This document shows, one piece after another, positions 23,036 to 33,091 of a stretch of 33,091 nucleotides of DNA (position 1 is the first letter of the stretch; the number at the start of each line of letters is the position of its first letter). This stretch comes from Acidobacteriota bacterium (GTDB taxonomy: Bacteria > Acidobacteriota > Vicinamibacteria > Vicinamibacterales > JAKQTR01), in assembly GCA_026393755.1 (NCBI GenBank), contig JAPKZO010000020.1, positions 1-33,091 on the forward strand, written 5' to 3'. The translations under genes were made by a program, and so were the position numbers. Below the pieces are notes generated by a model that was not told the origin of the DNA, did no database searches, and saw only the letters and a program-made list of their open reading frames with translations.

Positions 23036-24076
23036 ATGAAGATCGCGGTCATCACGTCGAATCCGCTGTTCGCCGAGGGCGGCCACGTTGTGCTGGCCCG
23101 TTCGCTGGTCGACGCGCTGCGCGAAGCGGGGCATGAAGTCGACCTGGTTCGAACGCCACAGAATCGGTTCGGGCGGCAGGGCGCCGCGTACCTGGCGACG
23201 TGGCTCACCGATGTCGGCGTCGCGTGCGATGAATCGCCGGTCGATCAGGTGATTTCGTTCCGCTATCCGAGCTACGCCGTACGGCATCCGAGGCATGTCT
23301 GCTGGCTGAACCACAGGATGCGCGAGTACTACGATCTGTGGGAGCGATTCATCGTGCCCCTCAGGTGGAAGGGGCTGCTGAAGGAGAAGGTCCGGCGGCG
23401 AATCATCCACACCGTCGATCGGTATTTGCTGACCCGGAACGTCACGAAGCTCTACACGATTTCGGCGACGATTCAGCAGCGGCTGCAGCGCTTCGGCGGT
23501 ATTCCTGCCGACGTGCTCTATCCGCCGGCGCCGCAACGGCCCTACCGCTGCGAGGGATACGGCGAGGAGTTCTTCGCGGTCTCCCGGCTCACGCCACTCA
23601 AACGGCTCGATCTGCTGATTCGCGCCTGTGCGGAGCCGCAGGCCCGGCACCTCAGGTGCGCGATCGCGGGCGATGGCGAGGACGCGCGGCGGCTCACGCA
23701 GTTGATCCACGATCTCGGCGTTGGGGACCGCGTACGCCTGGTCGGTTCGGTCACCCCGTCCCAGCTGGTGGACCATCTCGCCAGGTGCCGCGCTGTGGTG
23801 TTTCCGACGCTGTCCGAGGATTACGGGCTGGTGACCGTCGAGGCGTTCGCCTCACGCAAGGCGGTCGTCACGTGTACCGACAGCGGGGGCCCCGCCGAAC
23901 TGGTCCGCCACCGGCAGGAGGGGCTCCTGGCCGATCCCACGCCAGCCTCCATCGCGGATGCCATGGTGGAACTCGCCGAATCCCCGGCGCTCGCCGAGAA
24001 GATGGGGTCGGCGGCGGCGGCCGCCGGCGCCGCGCTCACCTGGCCCCGCACCCTCGACCGACTCCTCCTGCGATAA
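23036..24076 (+). CDS. GT4-family glycosyltransferase
   Basis: The 346-aa product has the GT-B two-domain fold of GT4: N-terminal GGHVVLARSLVDALREAGHEV, C-terminal AVSRLTPLKRLDLLIRA (Lys for the nucleotide phosphate), AGDGEDARRL, VRLVGSV and the conserved FPTLSEDYGLVTVEAFASRK Glu-x7-Glu motif. The acceptor is likely a cell-envelope glycan, by neighbours. The ATG at 23036 sits 10 nt after a perfect 25-bp palindrome with no Shine-Dalgarno. The N-terminal domain is short and has many Arg. It stops 12 nt before ttcA. Confidence 0.92.
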   Translation: MKIAVITSNPLFAEGGHVVLARSLVDALREAGHEVDLVRTPQNRFGRQGAAYLATWLTDVGVACDESPVDQVISFRYPSYAVRHPRHVCWLNHRMREYYDLWERFIVPLRWKGLLKEKVRRRIIHTVDRYLLTRNVTKLYTISATIQQRLQRFGGIPADVLYPPAPQRPYRCEGYGEEFFAVSRLTPLKRLDLLIRACAEPQARHLRCAIAGDGEDARRLTQLIHDLGVGDRVRLVGSVTPSQLVDHLARCRAVVFPTLSEDYGLVTVEAFASRKAVVTCTDSGGPAELVRHRQEGLLADPTPASIADAMVELAESPALAEKMGSAAAAAGAALTWPRTLDRLLLR

Positions 24077-24088
24077 GCTTGATCCCGA

Positions 24089-24865
24089 ATGTCGTATCGC
24101 AGCACGCTCGAAGCGCGACTGGCGCGCAAGGTCACGCGCGCCATCACGGAGTACGATCTGATTGGCGATGGCGACCGCGTGATGGTCGGCCTGTCGGGTG
24201 GCAAGGACAGCTGGGCGCTGATGCAGATTCTGGACGTGCTGCGCCAGCGCGCGCCGATCGCCTTCAGCCTCGTCGCGGTGACGGTTGATTCCGGGTACCC
24301 CGGCTTTCGGCACGAGGCCATCAGCCGCGCCTGCGCCGAACGGGGCTGGGAGCACCACGTTGAGCACACCAACATCGGCGAAACCATCGACGATCTGCTC
24401 GATCCGGCTGAGACCCCCTGCTCGCTGTGCGCGCGCTTCCGGCGTGGCGTGCTCTATCGACTGGCGGATCGATTCGGGGTGACCCGGATCGCGCTTGGTC
24501 ATCACAGTGACGATTTCATCGAGACGCTGCTGCTGAATCTACTGTTCGCGGGCGCACTGAAGAGCATGCCGGCGCGCCTGGTGTCCGACAAGGGACAGCA
24601 CGTGGTGGTGCGGCCGCTGGTGCTGGTCTGCGAGGATGATGCCCGCGCGTACGCCAGGGAATCCGGATTGCCGATTGTCGGCTGCGGCTGCCCCTCGTGC
24701 GGCAACCTGGGTCTTCAACGTCAACGCGTCAAGCGGATCATCTTCGACCTCGAGGGCGAACATCCGGGCGTCAAGTCGTCAATGCTTCGGGCGCTCTCGA
24801 ATGTGGTTTCGAGCCGGCTGCTCGACAAACGGCTGAACCGGTCCGCCAGCGAAGATGGGGTCTGA
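24089..24865 (+). CDS. ttcA: tRNA 2-thiocytidine synthetase TtcA-like PP-loop protein
   Basis: The 258-aa product has the PP-loop SGGKDS (residues 36-41), a CxxC pair (CSLC, Cys111 and Cys114), GHHSDDFIETLLLNL, and a later Cys cluster CGCPSC (Cys199, Cys201, Cys204). TtcA uses ATP and a [4Fe-4S] cluster to make 2-thiocytidine at tRNA position 32. The Cys-rich C-terminal motif resembles TtcA more than LarE, although larC lies two genes downstream. The last codons (SEDGV, TGA) run through a REP-like element, so its 3' end may have been extended by that insertion. Confidence 0.88.
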   Translation: MSYRSTLEARLARKVTRAITEYDLIGDGDRVMVGLSGGKDSWALMQILDVLRQRAPIAFSLVAVTVDSGYPGFRHEAISRACAERGWEHHVEHTNIGETIDDLLDPAETPCSLCARFRRGVLYRLADRFGVTRIALGHHSDDFIETLLLNLLFAGALKSMPARLVSDKGQHVVVRPLVLVCEDDARAYARESGLPIVGCGCPSCGNLGLQRQRVKRIIFDLEGEHPGVKSSMLRALSNVVSSRLLDKRLNRSASEDGV

Positions 24866-24891
24866 CGGTACGAAATTCCTTCGTACTGGGT
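24851..24891. repeat. REP-like element with adjoining hairpin, copy 2
   Basis: GAAGATGGGGTCTGAC (24851-24866) matches the complement of the palindrome at 13709-13730. Next to it, GTACGAA (24868-24874) and TTCGTAC (24880-24886) form a 7-bp hairpin with a 5-nt loop just past the ttcA stop, in position for a weak terminator. Confidence 0.5.
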
Positions 24892-25043
24892 TGACGGCCG
24901 ACGTCGCAGAAGTTAGCAGCGTCATTTCCAGCGCCGTTCTGACCATCCGTTCTCGGGGGCGCAACGCGCCCCATTTCACGGCGTTGACGGGCCCCCGGAG
25001 CGGGGAGGGGCGTTGTGATCGATTCTTGCACTGGATTGGCGGC

Positions 25044-25715
25044 GTGAGACACCTGTCGCCCCGCGATCGTCCCCGCGAACGGCTCGAACGGCTCGGCGCC
25101 ACGTCGCTTGGCGACAACGAACTGCTGGCCGTCATCCTGGGCTCCGGCACGAGCGACATGGACTCGCTGGCCATGGCCAACGCGATTCTCGAGACGGTGG
25201 GTGGCGTGCACGGTCTGATCAAGGCCACCCTTGACGATCTCTGCCGCGTGCAGGGAGTGGGTGTGGCGAGGGCCGCGCAGATGCTGGCGGCGCTGGAGTT
25301 CGGCCGGCGCACGCTGCTCAAGACCCCGCCCGTCAAGCTGCGACTGTCGACACCCAAGGACGTGGCCCTCCACCTGCTCCCCGAATTCGGCGCCCGCGCG
25401 GTTGAACAGTTCGGGATCGTGCTGGTCGATGCCCGGCATCAGCTGCTGCGCACCCGCATCCTGTCGGTCGGGACGGTCGATCGCAGTGTCGTCCATCCCC
25501 GCGACGTGTTTCGCGAAGCGGTGTCGGCCCGCGCAACCGGCATCGTTCTGTTCCATAATCATCCGTCTGGGGATCCCGCCCCGAGTGCGGACGACATGGC
25601 GCTGACGAAGCGTATGGTCGAGGCGGGCGAGTTGATGGGCATCGAGGTGGTCGATCATCTGATTCTGACGGAGACGCGGTACCTGAGCTTCAGAGAGCTC
25701 GGACGCCTCAGGTAG
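25044..25715 (+). CDS. radC: RadC / JAB-domain (MPN) protein
   Basis: The 223-aa product has the RadC layout: RPRERLERLGATSLGDNELL (start of the helix-hairpin-helix part), VQGVGVARAAQMLAALEFGRR (helix-hairpin-helix), then the JAB metalloprotease-like core with SVGTVDRSVVHPRDVFREAV and the metal motif HNHPSGDPAPSADD. Its role is unsettled; it is not needed for repair in several species, and some copies travel with mobile elements. The GTG at 25044 is chosen because the family N-terminus begins at RHLSPRDRPRERL. The frame is open to 24855, but that extension crosses the REP-like element. larC starts 11 nt later. Confidence 0.93.
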   Translation: MRHLSPRDRPRERLERLGATSLGDNELLAVILGSGTSDMDSLAMANAILETVGGVHGLIKATLDDLCRVQGVGVARAAQMLAALEFGRRTLLKTPPVKLRLSTPKDVALHLLPEFGARAVEQFGIVLVDARHQLLRTRILSVGTVDRSVVHPRDVFREAVSARATGIVLFHNHPSGDPAPSADDMALTKRMVEAGELMGIEVVDHLILTETRYLSFRELGRLR

Positions 25716-25726
25716 CAGGACGATTT

Positions 25727-26938
25727 ATGGGCACAGTGCTGTATCTGGATTGTTCGTCGGGCGCGTCGGGCGACATGCTGCTCGGCGCACTCATCGACAT
25801 GGGTCTGTCAATCGAGCGTCTCCAGGCCGCCCTCGCCGGCATTCTGCCGGCCGGGTGCGAACTGCAGGCCTCGCGCGTGCAGCGCTCAGGCATTTCCGCC
25901 ACGCGGTTCGCCGTGGTTGAGCCGGCCGATGCCGGACCTGAGGGCCATCACGCCCATCGCCACCTTTCGCAGATCGTGGCGCTCATAGAGGGAATGCCAT
26001 TGGCGGCATCGATCAGGCGCAAGGCGATCGACCTGTTCGGGCGGCTGGGCGCGGTGGAGGCCGACATTCACGGCATTCCTGTTGAGCACGTGCACTTCCA
26101 CGAAGTGGGCGCGCTTGATTCAATTGTCGACATCGTTGGTGCCGTGTGGGCGATCGAGCAACTCGGCGTGGGCCGCGTGGTGTCGTCGCCGCTGAACGTC
26201 GGTGCGGGCACCGTCGAAACCGCACATGGCCGCCTCCCCGTGCCCGCGCCCGCGACCTTACGACTGCTCGAGGGCGCGCCGATCTATTCGAGCGGAACGC
26301 CCATGGAACTGGTGACACCGACCGGCGCGTTGCTGGTGACGGGCCACGCGGCATCGTTCGGGCCGATGCCGGCGATGACGGTCAGACAGGCGGGTTACGG
26401 TGCGGGAAGCCGTGAGATCGAGGGTCATCCGAACGTGCTACGCGCCGTGATCGGCGAGACGCGCGAGTCGGACGCACAGTCGACGGTGGCCGTGCTCGAG
26501 TGCAATATTGACGACATGAATCCGCAGGTGTTCGGGTACCTGATGAAACGGCTCTACGATCTGGGTGCGCTCGACGTGTTCTATACGCCGGTGCAGATGA
26601 AGAAGAGCCGTCCGGGCACGCTGGTCACGGTAATCACGCCCGTGTCCCTGCGCGAAGCCGCCCTCGACATGCTGTTCGAGGAAACCACGACGATTGGCGT
26701 CCGCCACCAGGAGATGCTGCGCGAGTGTCTTCATCGGGAATGGACGACGGTCTCGACCCGGTACGGCGAGATCCGAATCAAGATCGCAAGACGCGGTGAG
26801 CGCGTCACCAACGCGGCGCCGGAGTTCGAAGACTGCGCGCGACTCGCCGCGGCACAGAAGGTCCCTGTCAAGGACGTGCACGCTGCTGCGACCCGGGCGT
26901 ATCTGGATCGCGCAGGGCGCGGGGCGAACGAGATGTAG
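25727..26938 (+). CDS. larC: LarC, nickel-insertion protein for the NPN cofactor
   Basis: The 403-aa product is full-length LarC: YLDCSSGASGDMLLGALIDM at the N-terminus, HAHRHLSQI (His-rich), EHVHFHEVGALDSIVDIVG, ELVTPTGALL, GYGAGSREIEGHPNVLR, then the C-terminal domain ECNIDDMNPQVFGYLMKRL, MKKSRPGTLVTV and FEETTTIGVRHQEM. LarC inserts nickel into pyridinium bisthiocarboxylic acid mononucleotide using CTP, giving the pincer cofactor of lactate racemase and related LarA-type epimerases. Here LarC1 and LarC2 parts are one continuous frame, so no frameshift is needed. LarB, LarE and LarA are not in the window. ATG at 25727 with GCAGGA upstream. Confidence 0.95.
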   Translation: MGTVLYLDCSSGASGDMLLGALIDMGLSIERLQAALAGILPAGCELQASRVQRSGISATRFAVVEPADAGPEGHHAHRHLSQIVALIEGMPLAASIRRKAIDLFGRLGAVEADIHGIPVEHVHFHEVGALDSIVDIVGAVWAIEQLGVGRVVSSPLNVGAGTVETAHGRLPVPAPATLRLLEGAPIYSSGTPMELVTPTGALLVTGHAASFGPMPAMTVRQAGYGAGSREIEGHPNVLRAVIGETRESDAQSTVAVLECNIDDMNPQVFGYLMKRLYDLGALDVFYTPVQMKKSRPGTLVTVITPVSLREAALDMLFEETTTIGVRHQEMLRECLHREWTTVSTRYGEIRIKIARRGERVTNAAPEFEDCARLAAAQKVPVKDVHAAATRAYLDRAGRGANEM

Positions 26939-26943
26939 CCGCC

Positions 26944-27723
26944 ATGATCGATTCCCATTGTCATCTGGCCGATGAGGCGTTTGTGGCGGACCTGCCGGAC
27001 GTGGTGGGGCGCGCCAGAACGGCGGGCGTCGAGGACGCTCTGTGCGTTCTCGAGGCCAGCGATGAGGCGGAATTCGCCAGAGCCCGTGTCGTCGGCGAGC
27101 AGTGGGACCGGATTCGCCTGGCCACCGGTGTGCATCCGCATCGAGCGGGAGCGTTTGCCGGACATGCCGGCAGGGCGGTCGACCTGGTGCGAGAGCGAAT
27201 CGCACGGGAGCCGCTGGTCCGCGCGATCGGCGAAATCGGCCTTGATTACCACTACACGTTCGCGCCGCGCGATGTTCAAATAGACGTGTTTTCGGCCCAG
27301 GTGGCGCTGGCGCGAGAGCTGGCGCTGCCGGTGATCATTCACACTCGCGAGGCCGACAGCGACACGATTCGCGTGCTCGACGACATCGGCCGGGGTGACG
27401 TCGGCGGGGTGTTCCACTGCTTCTCTGGCGATCGCGACCTGGCGCTGATGGCCGTGGCCATGGGTTTCTACGTGTCGTTCTCGGGCATCGTGACGTTTCG
27501 GAAGGCAGAGCGCGTCCAGGCGGCGGCGGCGGCGGTGCCTCTGGATCGGCTGCTCATTGAAACCGATTGTCCGTATCTCGCGCCGGCCCCTTATCGCGGC
27601 CAGCGCAATGAGCCGGCGTGGGTCGTTCGGGTGGGCGAATCGGTCGCAGGCATTCACCACATGACACCCGGCGACTTCTCGAGGGCGGTCACCCGAAACT
27701 ACCGGGATCTCTTCCGGCCGTAG
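26944..27723 (+). CDS. tatD: TatD-family metal-dependent hydrolase
   Basis: The 259-aa TIM-barrel protein has IDSHCHL (His5, His7), TGVHPHRA, IGEIGLDYHY, PVIIHTREAD, VFHCFSG and ETDCPYLAPAPYRGQRNEP, the full metal-binding set of TatD nucleases. These remove nucleotides from single-stranded DNA 3' ends and take part in DNA turnover or repair. The ATG comes 5 nt after the larC stop, so it is in the same operon. Confidence 0.95.
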   Translation: MIDSHCHLADEAFVADLPDVVGRARTAGVEDALCVLEASDEAEFARARVVGEQWDRIRLATGVHPHRAGAFAGHAGRAVDLVRERIAREPLVRAIGEIGLDYHYTFAPRDVQIDVFSAQVALARELALPVIIHTREADSDTIRVLDDIGRGDVGGVFHCFSGDRDLALMAVAMGFYVSFSGIVTFRKAERVQAAAAAVPLDRLLIETDCPYLAPAPYRGQRNEPAWVVRVGESVAGIHHMTPGDFSRAVTRNYRDLFRP

Positions 27724-27811
27724 ACCGACCTCACACCCCTCTGGATCCACCCTATGGAGGCCGAGTTCAGGTCCCGCCCGCGCGTTGACACTCTCCGGTG
27801 ATTGTGTTGAG

Positions 27812-30957
<3,146 letters not shown>

Positions 30958-30964
30958 CCGGGAG

Positions 30965-32332
30965 ATGAAATCACGCATTCTTGTCATCGACGACGAAGCG
31001 GCCATCCGCGATTCGCTGCGCATGATTCTCGAATACGAAGGGTTCGAGTTCGTGGGCGGAGCGACCGGGGAGGAGGGGATTGGCGTGGTCCAGAACGAGG
31101 CCGTCGATCTGGTCTTCCTCGACATCAAGATGCCCGGCATGGACGGCCTGGAGGTGCTGGGGCGCCTGAAGAGGGTGGCCGATTCGCTGCCGGTGGTCAT
31201 GATCTCTGGCCACGCCACGGTGGCAACGGCGGTTGAGGCCACCAAGATGGGCGCGTTCGACTTCATCGAGAAGCCGCTCACCACCGAGCGCGTGCTGTTG
31301 ACCATCCGGAACGCCCTGGGATTCACGCAACTTCGCGACGAGAACCGATCGCTGCAGCTCAAGTTCGAAGCGCGATCAGAGATGGTCGGGACGAGCGCCG
31401 CCCTCGACGGGGTGCTGGAGTCGGTCCGCCGGGCAGCGCCCACCACGGCGACCGTCCTCATCCGGGGTGAGAGCGGTTCGGGCAAGGAACTGGTCGCCCG
31501 CATGATTCACAAGAGCAGCCTGCGCAGTCGCGAGCGCTTCATCCAGGTGAACTGCGCCGCCATCCCGGACGATCTGATTGAGTCGGAGCTGTTCGGACAT
31601 GAGAAGGGATCGTTTACCGGCGCGACCGAGAAACAGATCGGCAAGTTCGAGCAGGCGGATCGGGGCACGATCTTCCTCGACGAAGTGGGCGACATGAGCC
31701 TGAAGACCCAGGCAAAGGTACTGCGCGTCCTGCAGGAAGGCGAGGTCGAGCGGCTGGGCTCCTCGCGGACGATGAAGGTGGACGTGCGTGTGATCGCCGC
31801 GACCAACAAAGACCTCGAGCAGGAAATCGAGAAAGGGACGTTCCGCGAAGATTTGTTCTTCAGGCTGAGCGTCATTCCCATCACCGTGCCGCCGCTGCGT
31901 GAGCGGACCGACGACATCCCGCTCCTGATCAAACACTTCGCGGACGCGTTCACGAGAGAGAACAACTTCCGGCCGAAACGGTTTTCGCCGGATGCGATGT
32001 TGCTGCTGCAGCGCTACCGGTGGAAGGGCAACGTCAGGGAACTGAAGAACACCGTCGAGCGGGTCCTGATCATGACGCCCGGTGATGTGATCGGCGAAGA
32101 CGACTTGCCAGAGACGGTCCGATCGGCGTCGCGCCAGCCAGCGCCGGACGCCGTGCCGGAACGCGCGGGCACGCTTCGCGAATTCAAGGAATCCGCGGAG
32201 CGGACATTCCTGGTGGAGAAACTGCGGGAGAACAACTGGAACATCTCGAGGACGGCCGAAGTCATCGGGACGCCGAGAAGTAACCTGTACAAGAAGCTGG
32301 AGCTGTACAATATCAAGCAGGAGGGAGACTAG
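30965..32332 (+). CDS. sigma-54-dependent response regulator, NtrX-like
   Basis: The 455-aa product has a receiver domain (LVIDDEAAIRDSLR, Asp53 in FLDIKMPG, Lys in FIEKPL), then an AAA+ domain with Walker A GESGSGKE (168-175), the sigma-54 contact loop GSFTGA (about 215-220, a variant of GAFTGA), Walker B GTIFLDEVGDM and arginine finger LFFRLSVIP, and a Fis-type helix-turn-helix ending WNISRTAEVIGTPRSNLYKK. It opens sigma-54 promoters when phosphorylated; NtrX types respond to redox or nitrogen. No histidine kinase is beside it, so it is an orphan here. It is probably co-transcribed with ligA. A sigma-54 promoter in this window, at 18432-18448, is a possible but unproven target. Confidence 0.95.
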   Translation: MKSRILVIDDEAAIRDSLRMILEYEGFEFVGGATGEEGIGVVQNEAVDLVFLDIKMPGMDGLEVLGRLKRVADSLPVVMISGHATVATAVEATKMGAFDFIEKPLTTERVLLTIRNALGFTQLRDENRSLQLKFEARSEMVGTSAALDGVLESVRRAAPTTATVLIRGESGSGKELVARMIHKSSLRSRERFIQVNCAAIPDDLIESELFGHEKGSFTGATEKQIGKFEQADRGTIFLDEVGDMSLKTQAKVLRVLQEGEVERLGSSRTMKVDVRVIAATNKDLEQEIEKGTFREDLFFRLSVIPITVPPLRERTDDIPLLIKHFADAFTRENNFRPKRFSPDAMLLLQRYRWKGNVRELKNTVERVLIMTPGDVIGEDDLPETVRSASRQPAPDAVPERAGTLREFKESAERTFLVEKLRENNWNISRTAEVIGTPRSNLYKKLELYNIKQEGD

Positions 32333-32368
32333 TGGGGACGGTTTCGTCGCCTGCGTACGGCGGCCTGC
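32331..32368. repeat. 38-bp direct repeat flanking rnpB, left copy
   Basis: Begins at the stop of the NtrX-like gene. It matches 33046-33083 at 30 of 38 positions without gaps, sharing TGGGGACG, TTTC, CCTGCGT and CGGCGG blocks. Its right end extends into GGCGGC/GCCGCC, a 6-bp hairpin. Confidence 0.55.
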
Positions 32369-32408
32369 GTGCGCCGCCAGAACGGGCGCTGGAACCGGTC
32401 AGCGTTTC

Positions 32409-33041
32409 GCCGCAGTGAGCCAGACGACCGCTGTTTCCGGAGTGCGGGCGGTACGGATGCCGTCGGCATCACCGGGAAGGGAGGAAAGTCCGAACTCCGC
32501 AGGGCAGTGCGCCGGGTAACGCCCGGTCAGGGTGACCTGAAGGAAAGTGGCACAGAAAATATACCGCCCGCGTCGTGGTCCGGTAGTGCCGGTTCGGGAG
32601 TGTCGCGCAGAGGATCACGCGCGACAACTCCTTCCAAGTGCGCCGAGCAAGCCACTTGGGTGAGGAGTGTCGCGCAGAGGATCGCGCGCGACAACTCCTT
32701 CCAAGTGCGCCGCTCCAGCAAAGTGGGGTACAGGAAGAAGGAGGGAGATCCCAACCGGCAATACCGGGCCACGGCGAGGGTAAGGGTGAAAAGGTGCGGT
32801 AATAGCGCACCGCGCCCGCGGCAACGCGGGTGGCAGGCAAAACCCCGCACGGAGCAAGACCAAATAGGGAGGCGCAACAGGGTGGCCCGCCCGATGCCTC
32901 CGGGTAGGTTGCTGGACCCCGTCAGCGATGGCGGGGCTAGAGGAATGGTCGTCACCCCGAGCGAGGCCTTCGGCGCTCGTACAGCACGGGCGCTCGGGCC
33001 GAGTCGAGGGGTACAGAATTCGGCTTACGGTTCGCTGCGGC
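32409..33041 (+). ncRNA. rnpB: RNase P RNA, type A, with enlarged P12
   Basis: All conserved regions of bacterial RNase P RNA are found in order: GAGGAAAGTCC (32481-32491), GGTAACGCC in a P8-like loop, ACAGAAA (32552), AAGGGTGAAAAGGTGCGGTA with AGCGCACC after it (32772-32802), CAAATAGGG, GGTAGGTTGCTGGA, AGAGGAATGGTCGTC and ACAGAATTCGGCTTAC (33013-33028). Pairing of 32410-32420 with 33030-33040 makes helix P1 and sets the ends. The RNA cleaves tRNA 5' leaders with RnpA. At about 633 nt it is far longer than the usual 350-420 nt: the P12 arm between 32568 and 32775 takes roughly 200 nt and contains a tandem duplication. One change in a conserved block is GGTAATAGCGC where most have GGTAAGAGCGC. 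Confidence 0.95.
32598..32731 (+). repeat. 67-nt tandem duplication inside the rnpB P12 arm
   Basis: Unit 1 (32598-32664) and unit 2 (32665-32731) share their first 48 nt at 47 of 48 positions; the tails have diverged. Each unit encodes a GC-rich hairpin in which GGAGTGTCGCGC pairs with GCGCGAC-AACTCC. Unit 1 also has a CCAAGTG/CACTTGG hairpin. A long helix at the base, 32566-32599 with 32749-32775, holds them on the P12 stem. Confidence 0.85.
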
Positions 33042-33045
33042 ACTT

Positions 33046-33083
33046 ACTGGGGACGATTTCAAGACCTGCGTGCGGCGGTCTGC
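33046..33083. repeat. 38-bp direct repeat flanking rnpB, right copy
   Basis: Directly follows rnpB and matches the left copy at 32331-32368 (30/38). The window ends 8 nt later, so what follows is unknown. Confidence 0.55.
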
Positions 33084-33091
33084 TTCTGGGC

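Overview
The window reads as chromosomal DNA of a GC-rich, diderm (Gram-negative) bacterium. Supporting signs are a beta-barrel outer-membrane protein ending in Phe, lipoproteins with lipoboxes, an NtrC-type sigma-54 activator plus a good -24/-12 promoter, NAD+-dependent DNA ligase and a type-A RNase P RNA. Gene content and order recall Acidobacteriota of the Vicinamibacteria type; that is an impression, not a proof.

Layout. (1) 1-3942 is a gene-poor accessory block: a lipoprotein, an orphan phage head-morphogenesis protein with a tiny translationally coupled ORF, a double NTF2-like (DUF4440) lipoprotein lying between two ~100-bp direct repeats, and several gene-free stretches. It abuts the 3' end of tRNA-Phe(GAA). 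(2) 3943-6622, minus strand: tRNA-Phe, recA with a textbook promoter, a 3-hydroxyacyl-CoA dehydrogenase and a DciA-like DUF721 protein. (3) 6703-14330, plus strand: maf, then a cytochrome c maturation cluster ccmE-ccmF-X-Y-ccmA-ccmB-ccmC-ccmD and a 55-aa membrane protein. CcmE has Cys instead of the heme-binding His, no ccmG/ccmH is present, and X and Y are two unusual membrane proteins coupled to ccmA by 4-bp overlaps. (4) 14414-16967, minus strand: aroA-aroK-metallophosphoesterase, with a promoter that predicts a leaderless aroA mRNA. (5) 17114-19181: an RsbW-like kinase, an inositol-monophosphatase-family protein lacking its N-terminal helix, and an outer-membrane barrel behind a sigma-54-type promoter. 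(6) 19147-24076: an envelope-glycan group (GT-C membrane transferase, ArnC/GtrB-like GT2, UPF0104-type membrane protein, GT4). (7) 24089-32332, plus strand: ttcA, radC, larC, tatD, polyprenyl synthase, ligA and an NtrX-like sigma-54 activator. (8) 32409-33041: rnpB, with a greatly enlarged P12 arm holding a 67-nt tandem duplication.

How the genes fit together: the ccm genes form one operon for attaching heme to exported apocytochromes. The glycosyltransferase group could charge a polyprenyl phosphate with a sugar, move it across the membrane and transfer it, with the downstream polyprenyl synthase a possible lipid source. The NtrX-like protein is the one sigma-54 activator visible and could act at the barrel-gene promoter, though nothing here proves that link. 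Small dispersed palindromes (three kinds) sit in many of the intergenic gaps. The most unusual items are the ccm variant with its two extra proteins and the expanded RNase P RNA.
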